Notes: a model not told the origin generated them from the letters alone. Counted from the first letter of the stretch, positions 42,204 to 51,334 are shown. The stretch is 64,000 nt of DNA from an uncultured Acidimicrobiales bacterium (GCA_938038815.1 CALHTF010000028.1:1-64000); one strand, 5' to 3'. A program made the numbers and translations.

Positions 42204-42932
42204 GTGAGTCTTTACGAGCATCCGTACCCGTCGGCCGAGCTGGCGGCCAAGCACCCATTTATCCCGCTCGACTTCGAGCGCCGGCCCGAACCTGAGATGT
42301 TGGCACGGGCCCAACAACTGCACGACGAACTCGACCAACGGCGCAGCGTCCGGATGTTCTCGCCCGACCCGGTGCCTGCCGAACTTATCGAACTCGCCGT
42401 GTCGACCGCCGCGACCGCTCCGTCGGGGGCCCACAAACAGCCGTGGCGATTCGTGGCGATCCAGGACCCCCAGATCAAGGCCGCCATCCAACAAGCAGCC
42501 GAAGAAGAAGAACGGGTCAACTACCTCGAGAACCGGTTGAACGAAGAATGGCAAGAAGCCTTAGCCCCGCTCGGTACCGATCATCACAAAGAGTTCTTGT
42601 CGGTCGCCCCGTGGATCGTCGTGCTATTCGAAGAGCGCTACGAAGTTCGAGATGTCGACGGCGAGCCCGAACGGCGCAAGAACTACTACGTCAAAGAAAG
42701 TGTTGGTATGGCCGCCGGCATGTTCATCACCGCGCTGCACCACATGGGCCTCGCGACCCTCCCCCACACTCCGTCGCCTATGGCATTCCTGTCACAGGTC
42801 CTCGAACGCCCCGAGAACGAACGGCCCTTTGCGTTGTTTCCCGTCGGCTATCCCCTCGATGGCGTGCAGGTTCCCGACCTCAGTCGCAAACCGCTGTCCG
42901 ACGTGCTGGTGCGTGTCGGGTCGACCAGTTAG
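42204..42932 (+). CDS. Iodotyrosine-deiodinase-like nitroreductase-family flavoprotein
   Basis: This 242-residue FMN enzyme of the nitroreductase superfamily matches the iodotyrosine deiodinase branch along its whole length. RRSVRMFSPDPV and TAPSGAHKQPW (72-81) bind FMN, EEEERVNY (100-107) carries Glu103 and Tyr107, and HHKEFL carries Lys129. NYYVKESVGMAAGMF, LERPENERPFALFPVGYP and VPDLSRKPL follow. Glu, Tyr and Lys at these positions form the substrate lid that grips the zwitterion of halotyrosine in animal IYD. It could reductively dehalogenate halotyrosines or related phenols; the substrate is inferred. The GTG start follows a -10 box by 7 nt. It is convergent with the next gene and their stops overlap. 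Confidence 0.85.
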   Translation: MSLYEHPYPSAELAAKHPFIPLDFERRPEPEMLARAQQLHDELDQRRSVRMFSPDPVPAELIELAVSTAATAPSGAHKQPWRFVAIQDPQIKAAIQQAAEEEERVNYLENRLNEEWQEALAPLGTDHHKEFLSVAPWIVVLFEERYEVRDVDGEPERRKNYYVKESVGMAAGMFITALHHMGLATLPHTPSPMAFLSQVLERPENERPFALFPVGYPLDGVQVPDLSRKPLSDVLVRVGSTS

Positions 42933-44257
42933 GCCGACGACTCGGCGTTCTTCGGGAGCCAAATGTTAAACAGCGATCCTTCACCGAGCTTGCTCTCGAC
43001 AGTGATCGATCCGTTGTGGCGTTCGAGGATCCGACGACAGATCGCCAAGCCCATACCCGATCCCTCGTACTCGGCCGATGAGTGCAGTCGCTGAAAAGGC
43101 TCGAACACTTTCTGGGCGAACCGTTCCTCAAAACCAATGCCGTTGTCGCGAACCGAAATTCGGTGCCACAGCTCGTCGCGGTCGTCGGCGGCTATCTCAA
43201 TTTCTAGCCGCTTGCCCGGCTGACGGTATTTTATTGCGTTCTCGACCAGGGCGGAGAACAGCTGCTCGAACTGGCCACCGTCGACGGTCAGCGCTGGTAG
43301 ATCGGTGGCGATCGTTAGCGCACCTTCTACCTGTTCAAGACCCCGAGCGTGGGCCGCAACGGCCTCGTTTACAAGTACGGCGATGTCGACGGGTTCCGGG
43401 TGGATCGATTTTGAGTTCACGCGCGAGAACCGCAGCAGGTCGTTTACCAATACCTGCATCCGATGCGAAGCATGGCGCATCCGCTTGAGGTTGTGGAGCG
43501 ACTCCCCCGTCAACCGGTCTCCGGCCTTGGTCTCGAGTCGATCGCCGAACGCTTGGATCTTGCGCAGCGGCTCCTGCAGATCGTGCGACGCCACATGCGC
43601 GAAATCTTCGAGATCGCGGTTGCTCTCGATCAGCCGACCGGTTGCGGCCTCGAGTTCCACATGCTGGTCCGAAACCTGCTTGAGAACCCGACACTTTTCG
43701 ATCCCGAAGGCGAGCACTTGGGCAGCTCGTTCGAGCAACTGCACTCGGCGGGTCTCGACCAGCACGTCGCCCATCGAATACAGCGCGAGAACCCCGATCG
43801 GCACCTCGGTCTTGGCCGCAAACAGGAGGGCCTCGTTCACGTCGAGCTTGCGAATTTGCTCGACGATGGCCACGTACTCCTTCGACAGCGGAACGTCGGG
43901 AATCTGGTTGTCGTTGATGACCATGGTCGAGTTGGTTCGCAGGCAGTGCCCCTCAAACGATCCCTCGGCGCTGATCGCAAGCTCGTTGAGGAGTCGCTTG
44001 ATGCCGGCCGCCTCGGCTGGCGGCAAACCGTCGGGGCTGGCATCGACTAGGTGGCTCCACGCCGGCACCAACAGCTGTTGGTCGGCCTCGAATCGGCGGA
44101 AGACCATGCCGCCGCTCGCGTTCATGCCCTCGAGCAAGTTGAGCACCGCCTCGATCAAGGCGTCCTCGTCGTGGTGGGTGTTCACCAGGTGCACGACATC
44201 GAGGAAGATCTGTAGGTCCTCTGCTTTGGTCGAGTGAGCACTCGTGGTTGTTTTCAC
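42929..44257 (-). CDS. GAF-domain histidine kinase with intact phospho-acceptor
   Basis: This 442-residue soluble kinase has an N-terminal GAF domain (about 13-190), then a coiled linker (195-215). A HisKA domain has the acceptor H225 in HVASHDLQEPLRKI. The HATPase domain (about 320-437) has an N box with NAIKYRQPGK, VRDNGIGFEERF and YEGSGMGLAICRRI. The layout resembles phytochrome-like cytosolic kinases, but the GAF has no evident bilin Cys. It overlaps the upstream paralogue at 44254 by 4 nt, so the two are co-made. No response regulator gene is adjacent. Confidence 0.9.
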   Translation of the reverse strand: MKTTTSAHSTKAEDLQIFLDVVHLVNTHHDEDALIEAVLNLLEGMNASGGMVFRRFEADQQLLVPAWSHLVDASPDGLPPAEAAGIKRLLNELAISAEGSFEGHCLRTNSTMVINDNQIPDVPLSKEYVAIVEQIRKLDVNEALLFAAKTEVPIGVLALYSMGDVLVETRRVQLLERAAQVLAFGIEKCRVLKQVSDQHVELEAATGRLIESNRDLEDFAHVASHDLQEPLRKIQAFGDRLETKAGDRLTGESLHNLKRMRHASHRMQVLVNDLLRFSRVNSKSIHPEPVDIAVLVNEAVAAHARGLEQVEGALTIATDLPALTVDGGQFEQLFSALVENAIKYRQPGKRLEIEIAADDRDELWHRISVRDNGIGFEERFAQKVFEPFQRLHSSAEYEGSGMGLAICRRILERHNGSITVESKLGEGSLFNIWLPKNAESSA

Positions 44258-45591
44258 GACTGCCCCTCGATCAGTGCGGGGGTAATGGCGGTCGGGTGCG
44301 ACGGGGCAGGGGTCGCACGCGCTGGGACCGGGAGGTGCACGACGAAGGTCGCCCCTTCACCCGCTTTGCTATATGCGGTGAGCTTTCCGCCGTGGCGAAC
44401 CGCGATCCGCTTACATACCGACAGGCCAATCCCCGACCCGCTGTACTCGGCCACCCCATGGAGGCGCTGAAACGGACGGAAGATCTTGTCGAGAAACTTG
44501 CCGTCGAACCCAATACCGTTATCGGACACCGTCACCTCATACACCGTGCTGGTGGTGTTCGCTAGGCCAACGATGATGCGGGGTTCAACGCCCTCGGCCC
44601 GGAACTTGATGGCGTTGCCCACCAAGTTCTGCAACAGCTGCCGAAGCTGGGTAGGACTGCCAGACACGGTGGGCAGTTCGCCAATCTTCACCGACGCTCC
44701 AGATTCGGCGATCGCAACTTCCAAGTCGCTCAATACGTCGGCCATCACCAACTCGAGATCGACCATCTCGTGGGACACGTCGGCGGTGTGCACACTCGAG
44801 AACGTGAGCAGGTCGTTGATAAGCCGCTGCATGCGATCGCTTGCGCTGTGTATCCGGTCGAGGTAGTCGAGTTCGCGTTCGGCGAGCTGACCGACCGCGG
44901 TCTTTTCGAGTCGGTCGCCGAAGGTGATGATCTTGCGTAGGGGGTCCTGAAGATCACGGGACGCCATTTCGGCAAAGTTCTGAAAGTCGTTGTTGCTCGC
45001 TTGGAGCTTCTGGTGCACTGCGGTCATCTCGTCGAGTTGCCGCGCTGCCTCGTCGACCAGGGTGAGCTTTTCGAGGGTCATCGCCACTACCGACCCAAGA
45101 ACCTCTAGAGCGTCGATGTAGCCGCGGGCCAGGCCCTGCTGTCGGTCGCCAATGACCCAGGTCGCACCGATCAGGTTCTGGGTTCCGCGAAGCGGCAGCG
45201 TGATGAGATCCACATCGCTTTCGCTGGTCCGGTCCGCCATCGAACGGGCCCACACCTCGGGGTCGGTACCTTCGGGTGCCAGTGGCGGATTGTCGAACCG
45301 GCAGATCAAGCGTTCGCCGGTTCGGGCCGAGTGATGCGGCGGAATGAAGGCGCCGAAGAGATCGAGGCGGGTTGGAGGGGCACCGTTTTGCACTACCCAG
45401 ACCGACTCGACGCCGTCGATTGTCGTCATGACCCCCGACCGGACCACACCATCGAGTGAGCACAGAAACGCACACGTCTGTTCGAGCACCGCGTCGCGGT
45501 CGGCCAATGGCGCGATGTCAAAGATCAGCTCTTCGACTCGAGCGAGCACCGAGTCGGGGTCGACAACCCCCTGATGGTCCATGGTCGTCAT
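44254..45591 (-). CDS. GAF-domain histidine kinase paralogue lacking the acceptor His
   Basis: This 445-residue paralogue of the downstream kinase has the same order: GAF-like sensor (about 10-175), coiled linker, HisKA and HATPase. At the phospho-acceptor position it has Arg212 (EMASRDLQDPLRKI) instead of His; the codon is CGT. The HATPase motifs are intact (NLVGNAIKFR, VSDNGIGFDGKF, YSGSGIGLSVCKRI). It should bind ATP but cannot phosphorylate itself. It may pair with the kinase at 42929 as a heterodimer and transphosphorylate H225, or act as a regulator of it. Coupling by a 4-nt overlap fits that idea. Confidence 0.88.
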   Translation of the reverse strand: MTTMDHQGVVDPDSVLARVEELIFDIAPLADRDAVLEQTCAFLCSLDGVVRSGVMTTIDGVESVWVVQNGAPPTRLDLFGAFIPPHHSARTGERLICRFDNPPLAPEGTDPEVWARSMADRTSESDVDLITLPLRGTQNLIGATWVIGDRQQGLARGYIDALEVLGSVVAMTLEKLTLVDEAARQLDEMTAVHQKLQASNNDFQNFAEMASRDLQDPLRKIITFGDRLEKTAVGQLAERELDYLDRIHSASDRMQRLINDLLTFSSVHTADVSHEMVDLELVMADVLSDLEVAIAESGASVKIGELPTVSGSPTQLRQLLQNLVGNAIKFRAEGVEPRIIVGLANTTSTVYEVTVSDNGIGFDGKFLDKIFRPFQRLHGVAEYSGSGIGLSVCKRIAVRHGGKLTAYSKAGEGATFVVHLPVPARATPAPSHPTAITPALIEGQS

Positions 45592-45651
45592 ATCGGCGAT
45601 TCACGCCGAGTTTTTACCCAGCCGAACGTACGAACGGGCTGCGAACCAGGA

Positions 45652-46146
45652 TTAGCTGATCTTGCGGTACTGACCGAGCTCGACCGACTCGTCGGCGGCG
45701 GCGATCGGGTTCACCACGCTGCGGCGCTGAGGAAGCTGGGTAACAACCGCTTGCCGCTCGGCCTGGAATCGACCACGACGCAACATCATGACCCCGAACC
45801 CAAGAGCGAGGGCGTCGATGGCGAGGTGGGCATAGAGCGCATACCGGCCAAACATGGTGGTTGCGACCAGGAAAAACAGGGCGAGAGCAATGAGCGAACC
45901 GAGCACGTCGCGCCGGCGACGGGCGGCGGCAGCGGCCGACGGCGGCATCAACGGCTCGCCTTTGGGCTGGCCGTTTGTTGCGATTGGACTACCGGTCGGA
46001 CGTTCGAGACGCGACAGTTGATCGCCGAAACCACCCACCGTGGTGCGGGCAGGACGCGAGGTGAGTTGTGGAATACGCTGGATCAGCGGTGGAACAAGCA
46101 CCACTGCCCACAAAATCCCCAAAATCAACAAGGCCAAGAAGGTCAC
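45652..46146 (-). CDS. Actinobacterial membrane protein of unknown function
   Basis: This 164-residue protein starts with a membrane helix (LALLILGILWAVVLVPPLI), followed by an Arg-rich loop with LTSRPARTTVGGFGDQLSRL. Two more helices follow (VLGSLIALALFFLVATTMFG and YAHLAIDALALGFGVMML). The helix-loop-two-helix plan with a long cytoplasmic loop recurs in actinobacterial hypothetical proteins near molybdenum-cofactor and uridylyltransferase genes. The function is unknown. The start is GTG with AGGAG about 11 nt upstream. Confidence 0.7.
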   Translation of the reverse strand: MTFLALLILGILWAVVLVPPLIQRIPQLTSRPARTTVGGFGDQLSRLERPTGSPIATNGQPKGEPLMPPSAAAAARRRRDVLGSLIALALFFLVATTMFGRYALYAHLAIDALALGFGVMMLRRGRFQAERQAVVTQLPQRRSVVNPIAAADESVELGQYRKIS

Positions 46147-46207
46147 TTCTCTCGTAACTCCTACGTGTGATTGGGATAGTACGGCGGATCGCGCTCAGAG
46201 TGGTGGA

Positions 46208-46228
46208 TATCGCGCGAACCGCGCGATA
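46208..46228 (-). terminator. Hairpin in the gap downstream of moaC
   Basis: TATCGCGCG and CGCGCGATA flank a 3-nt loop, forming a perfect 9-bp stem. It lies in the 199-nt gap between the membrane protein gene and moaC, about 120 nt after the moaC stop. It is a plausible terminator without a T-run. The rest of the gap shows a TACTAT -10-like box upstream of 46146 and nothing more. Confidence 0.4.
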
Positions 46229-46345
46229 CGGGGAAGGCCGAAAAAGTGACCGGCCCGAGCGAATGCTCAGGCCCCCTCCAAGAACATTACAGTTCTACTA
46301 CGAACGACCTCGCCGAGTAAGTCAGGAGGCTCGATTTCTTGCCAC

Positions 46346-46906
46346 TTACTCCCCAAGGGTTTCTGCAGCAACAGAAGCAACATCGTCCCCATCGTTCCCG
46401 GGGGTCTCGGTAGCTTCACCGGCATCGGCCTCGCGCTTGAAGGTTCCGGACTTGCCGCCCGTCTTCTCCCAAAGGGCAACGTCGCTGATAACCATGGCCT
46501 TGTCCATCGACTTCGCCATGTCGTAAATCGTCAGCGCGGCAACCGTGGTAGCGGTGAGGGCTTCCATCTCCACGCCGGTGCGGTCAAGGGTTTCGACCGT
46601 CGACTCGACCTCGATGAAGTCGTCCTCGATCGTGAAGTTCACGTTTACCGCACCGATCATCAACGGGTGACACAGCGGAATGAGGTCCGACGTTCGTTTC
46701 GCGGCCTGGATCCCGGCCACTCGAGCCACGGCGAGCACGTCGCCCTTGTTCATCGAACCCCGAGCGATGGCGGTTGCGGTCTCGGACTCCATGTACACCC
46801 GACCCCGGGCGATGGCACGGCGATGAGTTGGGTCCTTCGGCGTAACGTCGACCATGCGGGCCCGGCCAGATGCGTCGAGATGAGTAAAGCCTGCGTGATC
46901 GGACAT
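46346..46906 (-). CDS. moaC: Cyclic pyranopterin monophosphate synthase
   Basis: This 186-residue protein is about 160 residues of MoaC plus a short acidic C-terminal tail. Motifs are [51 protein letters not shown] with the conserved Cys/His, [20 protein letters not shown] and the Lys in GGKSG. It makes cyclic pyranopterin from the MoaA product in molybdenum-cofactor synthesis. It lies 46 nt downstream of moaA on the same strand. Confidence 0.94.
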   Translation of the reverse strand: MSDHAGFTHLDASGRARMVDVTPKDPTHRRAIARGRVYMESETATAIARGSMNKGDVLAVARVAGIQAAKRTSDLIPLCHPLMIGAVNVNFTIEDDFIEVESTVETLDRTGVEMEALTATTVAALTIYDMAKSMDKAMVISDVALWEKTGGKSGTFKREADAGEATETPGNDGDDVASVAAETLGE

Positions 46907-46913
46907 GGCTACG

Positions 46914-46919
46914 ACTGTA
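46914..46919 (-). promoter_or_regulatory. -10 box of moaC (near-leaderless type)
   Basis: TACAGT on the minus strand is followed by 7 nt and the moaC ATG, in the short gap after moaA. It would allow moaC to be transcribed separately. Confidence 0.35.
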
Positions 46920-46952
46920 GAGCCAACCCCCCAGGGCTGGACACCCGAGCAA

Positions 46953-47936
46953 CTAGCCGCCGATTTGGCTCATGCTCCGGTTCGGCCGGATGAACGTGAC
47001 CTGCCCGATGTTGTGACCAGCCCACTTGGCCAACACACCCTCTTCGAGCTTGGCGGCGATGACATCGTCGGACGAGCCATCGCGCAGCAGCGCCCGCAAG
47101 TCGAACTCGTCGACCGCAAAGAGGCAATTACGGAACTGGCCATCAGCGGTGAGGCGAACTCGGTCGCAGGTGTCGCAGAACGACTGGGTGACACTGGCGA
47201 CCACACCAAACTCGCCCTGGCCATCGAGATAACGGAACCGGGTCGCCGGCGCCGAACTGCGTTGAATCGGCTCGACCGGATAGGTGGCACTGATTTTTTC
47301 GATGATCTCGGTTTGGGTAACCACCGTCTCGTTCGACCAACGCCCTTCAGCATCGAGCGGCATAAATTCGATGAACCGAACCATCACGCCTTTGTCGCGG
47401 CCAAAGGCAGCGAAGTCGAGCAGTTCGTCGTCGTTGATGCCTCGCATCATGACGGCGTTGATTTTGACTGGGTCGAAACCGGCAGCCACCGCGGCGTCGA
47501 TACCGTCGAGCACCTTGGCGAGGTCGTCGCGACGGGTGAGCTCGACAAAGCGGTCGCGGTCGAAGGAGTCGAGGGAGATGTTGATCCGCTTGAGGCCCGC
47601 ATCTTTGAGCGTCTGGGCTTGCCCGGCGAGCGTTGCGCCGTTGGTGGTGAGCGCCAGGTCGACCCCGAGATTCGCCAGCTTCTCGATAAGCACCGGAAGC
47701 TTGGCCCGAATGGTGGGTTCGCCGCCGGTCAGACGAATACTGTCGACCCCATAGCGCTCGACCATGATGCTGGCGATGCGTTCGATCTCTTCAAAGGTCA
47801 ATAGCTCTTCACGAGCGGTCCACTTCATACCCTCGGCAGGCATGCAGTACTGACAGCGGAAATTGCAGCGGTCGGTTACCGAAATCCGCAGATCGCGGTG
47901 CACCCGCCCAAACGTGTCGATTAGCTGTTTGCCCAC
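46953..47936 (-). CDS. moaA: GTP 3',8-cyclase
   Basis: This 327-residue radical-SAM enzyme has the N-terminal cluster motif CNFRCQYC in [16 protein letters not shown]. The C-terminal cluster Cys residues are in [11 protein letters not shown] and FRNCLF, and the protein ends in Gly-Gly (MSQIGG), which MoaA needs for activity. It makes the first pterin intermediate of molybdenum cofactor from GTP. The GTG start is 8 nt after a TACTCT box. Confidence 0.95.
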   Translation of the reverse strand: MGKQLIDTFGRVHRDLRISVTDRCNFRCQYCMPAEGMKWTAREELLTFEEIERIASIMVERYGVDSIRLTGGEPTIRAKLPVLIEKLANLGVDLALTTNGATLAGQAQTLKDAGLKRINISLDSFDRDRFVELTRRDDLAKVLDGIDAAVAAGFDPVKINAVMMRGINDDELLDFAAFGRDKGVMVRFIEFMPLDAEGRWSNETVVTQTEIIEKISATYPVEPIQRSSAPATRFRYLDGQGEFGVVASVTQSFCDTCDRVRLTADGQFRNCLFAVDEFDLRALLRDGSSDDVIAAKLEEGVLAKWAGHNIGQVTFIRPNRSMSQIGG

Positions 47937-47943
47937 GAACCAG

Positions 47944-47949
47944 AGAGTA
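47944..47949 (-). promoter_or_regulatory. -10 box of moaA (near-leaderless type)
   Basis: TACTCT on the minus strand is followed by 7 nt and the moaA GTG. It sits in the 45-nt gap downstream of moeA, whose 3' end is at 47982. Confidence 0.35.
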
Positions 47950-47981
47950 CTCGTGTCAGATCGCTACACACGACCCCAATT

Positions 47982-49187
47982 TCAGGCGTCGAGCAAGATG
48001 ACGGTGATGGTGTCGCCGACCACGGCGCCGTCACCATCGGGCAACACGGCGAGCGCATTGGCATCGGCCATGGCCCGCAGCTGGTGCGACCCCTGCCCGC
48101 CGGCCGATTTCACCCGGTAGGCGCCGTCGCGGTACTCGACTGCGGTTCGGGCAAAGTGGGTCTTGCCGTCGGCGTGGCGCTTGAGATCACCTTCGACAAC
48201 CGCCTGCACCCACGGGCGATCCTGTACCGAGTGACCCGCCATCTTGCGCAGCGCCGGCCGAGCGAAAAGTTCGTACGAAACCATCGACGACACCGGGTTT
48301 CCGGGCAGGCCAAACACGGGCATCTCGCCCACGAAACCAAAGGCCATTGGCTTGGCGGGCTTGATGGCGATCTGCATCCAGCGCATCTCGCCGATCTCGT
48401 CGAGCACCACCTTCACAAAGTCGAAGGCGCCCATGCTCACTCCCCCGCTACTGAGCAAGGCGTCGCATGTTTCGGTGGCGCCTTGGATCACCGCGGTGAG
48501 CGACTCCTTATCGTCGCGAACCAACCCGAGATCGACCGGTTCGAAACCGCTCTCGTCGAGCAAGGCGAGCAGGGTACGGCGGTTCGAATCGCGAATCTGG
48601 CCATGTTCGAGTGGCTGGCTTGGATCGTCGATCAGCTCGTCGCCGGTCGAGATCACGCCCACTCGGGGTCGGGGCCCGGCCAGCACGTCGGCAACACCGA
48701 GGCTCGATAGCACGCCGAGGTGACCAGGGGTGAGCACCGTGCCAGCCGGAAACACCAGGTCGCCGGGCTCGATATCTTCGCCAGCCGACCGAATGTGATT
48801 GCCCACCGGAACCGCCTCGGCGATCTCGACCGTTGCACCGTCGTCGGACAGCTCGGTGAGTTCGACCATGATTACTGCGTCGGCGCCCGGCGGCATCGGT
48901 GCACCGGTCATGATCCGGGCCGCCTGGCCCCGTCCGACGGCGATATCGCCCTTGTCGCCAGCCGCAATGGTGCCGACCACCTCGAGGGTTCGGGGTGCCG
49001 AGTCGGTGTCGCCGGCCTGAACCGCGAAACCGTCCATAGCGGTATTGGCAAACGGCGGCACCGCCCCGACCGAGGCAACATCCTCGGCCAGCACAAGACC
49101 CAACGCGGAGGCAGTCGCGACCCGGGCGGACGGCAGCGCCGAAACGGATCCGATTACAAATTCTCGGGCTTCTTCGAGAGGAATCAT
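47982..49187 (-). CDS. moeA: Molybdopterin molybdenumtransferase
   Basis: This 401-residue MoeA begins with MIPLEEAREFVIG and has the VPPFANTAMDGFAV segment, GQAARIMTGAPMPPGADAV, VISTGDELID, LLSSGGVSMGAFDFVK, and FGLPGNPVSSMVSYELF. All are expected. It inserts molybdate into adenylated molybdopterin in the cytoplasm. It lies in a cluster with moaA and moaC. The ATG is 7 nt after a TAAGGT -10 box, so it may be leaderless. Confidence 0.95.
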   Translation of the reverse strand: MIPLEEAREFVIGSVSALPSARVATASALGLVLAEDVASVGAVPPFANTAMDGFAVQAGDTDSAPRTLEVVGTIAAGDKGDIAVGRGQAARIMTGAPMPPGADAVIMVELTELSDDGATVEIAEAVPVGNHIRSAGEDIEPGDLVFPAGTVLTPGHLGVLSSLGVADVLAGPRPRVGVISTGDELIDDPSQPLEHGQIRDSNRRTLLALLDESGFEPVDLGLVRDDKESLTAVIQGATETCDALLSSGGVSMGAFDFVKVVLDEIGEMRWMQIAIKPAKPMAFGFVGEMPVFGLPGNPVSSMVSYELFARPALRKMAGHSVQDRPWVQAVVEGDLKRHADGKTHFARTAVEYRDGAYRVKSAGGQGSHQLRAMADANALAVLPDGDGAVVGDTITVILLDA

Positions 49188-49193
49188 CGCCCG

Positions 49194-49199
49194 ACCTTA
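49194..49199 (-). promoter_or_regulatory. -10 box of moeA (leaderless type)
   Basis: TAAGGT on the minus strand is followed by 6 nt and the moeA ATG, in the 18-nt gap after the pyrophosphorylase gene. Confidence 0.4.
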
Positions 49200-49205
49200 C
49201 CGGGA

Positions 49206-50639
49206 TTAGCCGTTGAGCTTGGTGCCGTCCGGGCCGAGCGCTGTCGGGCCATCAAGAGCAAACCCCTCGGGCAGCTTGGCCGCTAACTCGTCCGCATCGA
49301 GCGCAAACCGCGGGTCGATCTCAAGATCGACCGGCGCGCCGTCGCCGTCGCTCGGCACCGGCACCCCAGCCGCCTCAAACCAGCGGCGGTACAGGTCGTT
49401 CATCAACACGCGCGCCGACTCGGGCGAGTTCGAGCCCTCGGCGTTCTTGATCGGACAGAACTCATCGTCTCGAGCAGCTTCCATCGTGATGCTGGCCGAA
49501 GCCATCGGAAGAGCGTCGAACAAAAAGGCCTCAAACTTGATGGCGTTGGGTTCGTCGGGGGTGACCACGTCGCCGGCGGCATTGAGATGGGTGATCTTCT
49601 TGTGTGCCCGGTGAAACGGCAGCTGAAGTCGACCCTCGGTAAGGCGCAGCGCAAAGGCAACATCGATGCAGTGCACGGCGATCGAACCCGCCCAGTAGGT
49701 GAGCGAACCATCGTCGTTACACATCTCGGCCAGCTCGTCGGGAAGGTCGCTGTACTCGACCATGCCGGTGGTGCCGTCGATCTTGGCGACCAAGCCCATT
49801 TTCTCGCCAGGCGATTCTTTCCGCACGGCGGTGTTCGACATTTCGGCACCGGCGAGCGAGTGATAACCCAAGAACTCCGGGCGGCACATGCGCACCTTGG
49901 GGTTGTCGACCTGGAAGCTAAAGATGGTGGTGATTCCGGCCGCCGCCATCTCTTCGAGCGCTCCGCTCTTACGCAGTGCGCTGAACATTCCACCGTGACC
50001 GTCGGCGGCCGAGGCAAGACTGTCGGTGCTGGCCCGCAGGAGCGCTCCGGTCGTGGCATCGACGGCGGGCAGCGTGCCCTGCACCACAAAGGTGATACTT
50101 GCGGGGTCGAGACCAAAGTGGTCCTCGGCCGCGAAACTTGCCTTGGTGACCGCATCGTTCTGGGGCGAGGTGAGGATGTACCAGGGAAGATCGCAGCCGT
50201 AGCGATCGCGAACCGCAGCGATTTTGGCGGCGTGTTGAGCGAACAGGGTGCGGCCGGTGATCGGCGCATAGGGGTAGTCGCCCTTTGGGCCCTCGAACCC
50301 CAGGCGCGATCCCTGCCCGCCGGCCAGCAGGAAGGCGGCCACTTTGCCCGACCGCAGCAGCGCTTCGCCCGCTTCTCGGGCGGCGACCTCGGCGGCCCGG
50401 GCGGCATCGTCGGCGGGAAGAGGAATGGTCTCGGCTTCGGTTACCTCGCCTAGCGGTTTTTCGGCGTGGTCGCTCTTGACGAACTGGTCGATCAAATCGC
50501 CAACCAACTCCAAGTCGAGCGCGTGCACCTGGTCGGCGAGGTTCTGCTGTTCAGCACCTTCGAGTTGGCCAAGCGCAGTTGCCAGATCGTTTTGGCCGGC
50601 GGCTTGGAGCGCTTCGATAGCGGTAGCGACAGAACTCAT
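49206..50639 (-). CDS. UDPGP-type UDP-sugar pyrophosphorylase (UAP-like)
   Basis: This 477-residue nucleotidyltransferase is of the eukaryote-like UDPGP family. The UTP-binding loop is LAGGQGSRLGFEGPKG, followed by ITGRTLFAQHAAKI and WYILTSPQNDAVTKASF. Later come the GGMFSALRKSGALEEM region, FSFQVDNPKV and the Lys-bearing HRAHKKITHL. Its size and motifs are closest to UDP-N-acetylhexosamine pyrophosphorylases (UAP1), although UTP-glucose-1-phosphate activity cannot be excluded. It supplies UDP-sugar for cell-envelope polymers. I chose the ATG giving MSSVATAIEALQ; an ATG 17 codons upstream is possible. Confidence 0.85.
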   Translation of the reverse strand: MSSVATAIEALQAAGQNDLATALGQLEGAEQQNLADQVHALDLELVGDLIDQFVKSDHAEKPLGEVTEAETIPLPADDAARAAEVAAREAGEALLRSGKVAAFLLAGGQGSRLGFEGPKGDYPYAPITGRTLFAQHAAKIAAVRDRYGCDLPWYILTSPQNDAVTKASFAAEDHFGLDPASITFVVQGTLPAVDATTGALLRASTDSLASAADGHGGMFSALRKSGALEEMAAAGITTIFSFQVDNPKVRMCRPEFLGYHSLAGAEMSNTAVRKESPGEKMGLVAKIDGTTGMVEYSDLPDELAEMCNDDGSLTYWAGSIAVHCIDVAFALRLTEGRLQLPFHRAHKKITHLNAAGDVVTPDEPNAIKFEAFLFDALPMASASITMEAARDDEFCPIKNAEGSNSPESARVLMNDLYRRWFEAAGVPVPSDGDGAPVDLEIDPRFALDADELAAKLPEGFALDGPTALGPDGTKLNG

Positions 50640-50725
50640 GGGGGACCTCATTGCATGGGGGGCGCGGGAAAGAGACAGACACTGCTTCAATCGGCGATCC
50701 TAGGGCGCTCTTTAACCCGGCGCGA

Positions 50726-51322
50726 CTACCGACCTGTTCGACTCAGCGAGTGCTCTTTGCGGCTCACCAAGCGAACAATGTTGCTGGTGTGACGGGCGAT
50801 GACCAGCGCGATCATGGCGACCGTAACCACGACCTCCCACAGCGGACGATCGGTCAAGTACACCAGCACACCCAGCGCCACCGCGGTGACCATCGAGGCC
50901 ACCGAGGCCTTCTTGCCGAGTCGGGCGATAGCGAAGAAGGCCACCAGCAAACCCAAGCCAATAAGGGGGAACATGGCGAACACCCCGCCGCCCGCGGTGG
51001 CAGCGCCCTTGCCGCCCTTGAAGTGGCGGTACGCCGGGAAGATATGGCCCAAGGTGGCCGCAACCCAGCCAACCGCCGCGAGCGGACGTCCGCTGAGCGC
51101 CAGGCCAGCGAGCACCGGCAATAGACCCTTTAAAATGTCGATCGCAAACACGATCGCACCCGCCCGTTTACCGGCGATACGCAGCACATTCGATGCCCCA
51201 GGATTGCCCGAACCTTCATGTTCGGGGTCGTGACCGGTCCAGTACGCCACCAAATGGGCGCTGGGGAACGTGCCGACGAGGTAGGCGGCGACTGCCATTG
51301 CAACGGCAGCGAGAAGAGTCAC
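50726..51322 (-). CDS. plsY: Acyl-phosphate:glycerol-3-phosphate acyltransferase
   Basis: This is a 198-residue membrane protein with five or more helices. The PlsY motifs are GTFPSAHLVAYW, EGSGNPGASNVLR (glycerol-phosphate binding), KGGKGAATAGG and the late HTSNIVRL. It makes lysophosphatidate from acyl-phosphate, the first step of phospholipid synthesis. The GTG start is 7 nt from a TAAAGT -10 box; the divergent fmdB promoter lies back to back in the same 45-nt gap. Confidence 0.93.
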   Translation of the reverse strand: MTLLAAVAMAVAAYLVGTFPSAHLVAYWTGHDPEHEGSGNPGASNVLRIAGKRAGAIVFAIDILKGLLPVLAGLALSGRPLAAVGWVAATLGHIFPAYRHFKGGKGAATAGGGVFAMFPLIGLGLLVAFFAIARLGKKASVASMVTAVALGVLVYLTDRPLWEVVVTVAMIALVIARHTSNIVRLVSRKEHSLSRTGR

Positions 51323-51328
51323 ACGCTC

Positions 51329-51334
51329 ACTTTA
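51329..51334 (-). promoter_or_regulatory. -10 box of plsY (leaderless type)
   Basis: TAAAGT on the minus strand is followed by 6 nt and the plsY GTG. Its -35 region overlaps the -10 of the divergent fmdB promoter. Confidence 0.5.

Noticed and set aside
47937-47981. Molybdenum-cofactor riboswitch upstream of moaA
   Set aside because: The gap is only 45 nt and a -10 box sits 8 nt before the start; there is no room for the aptamer.
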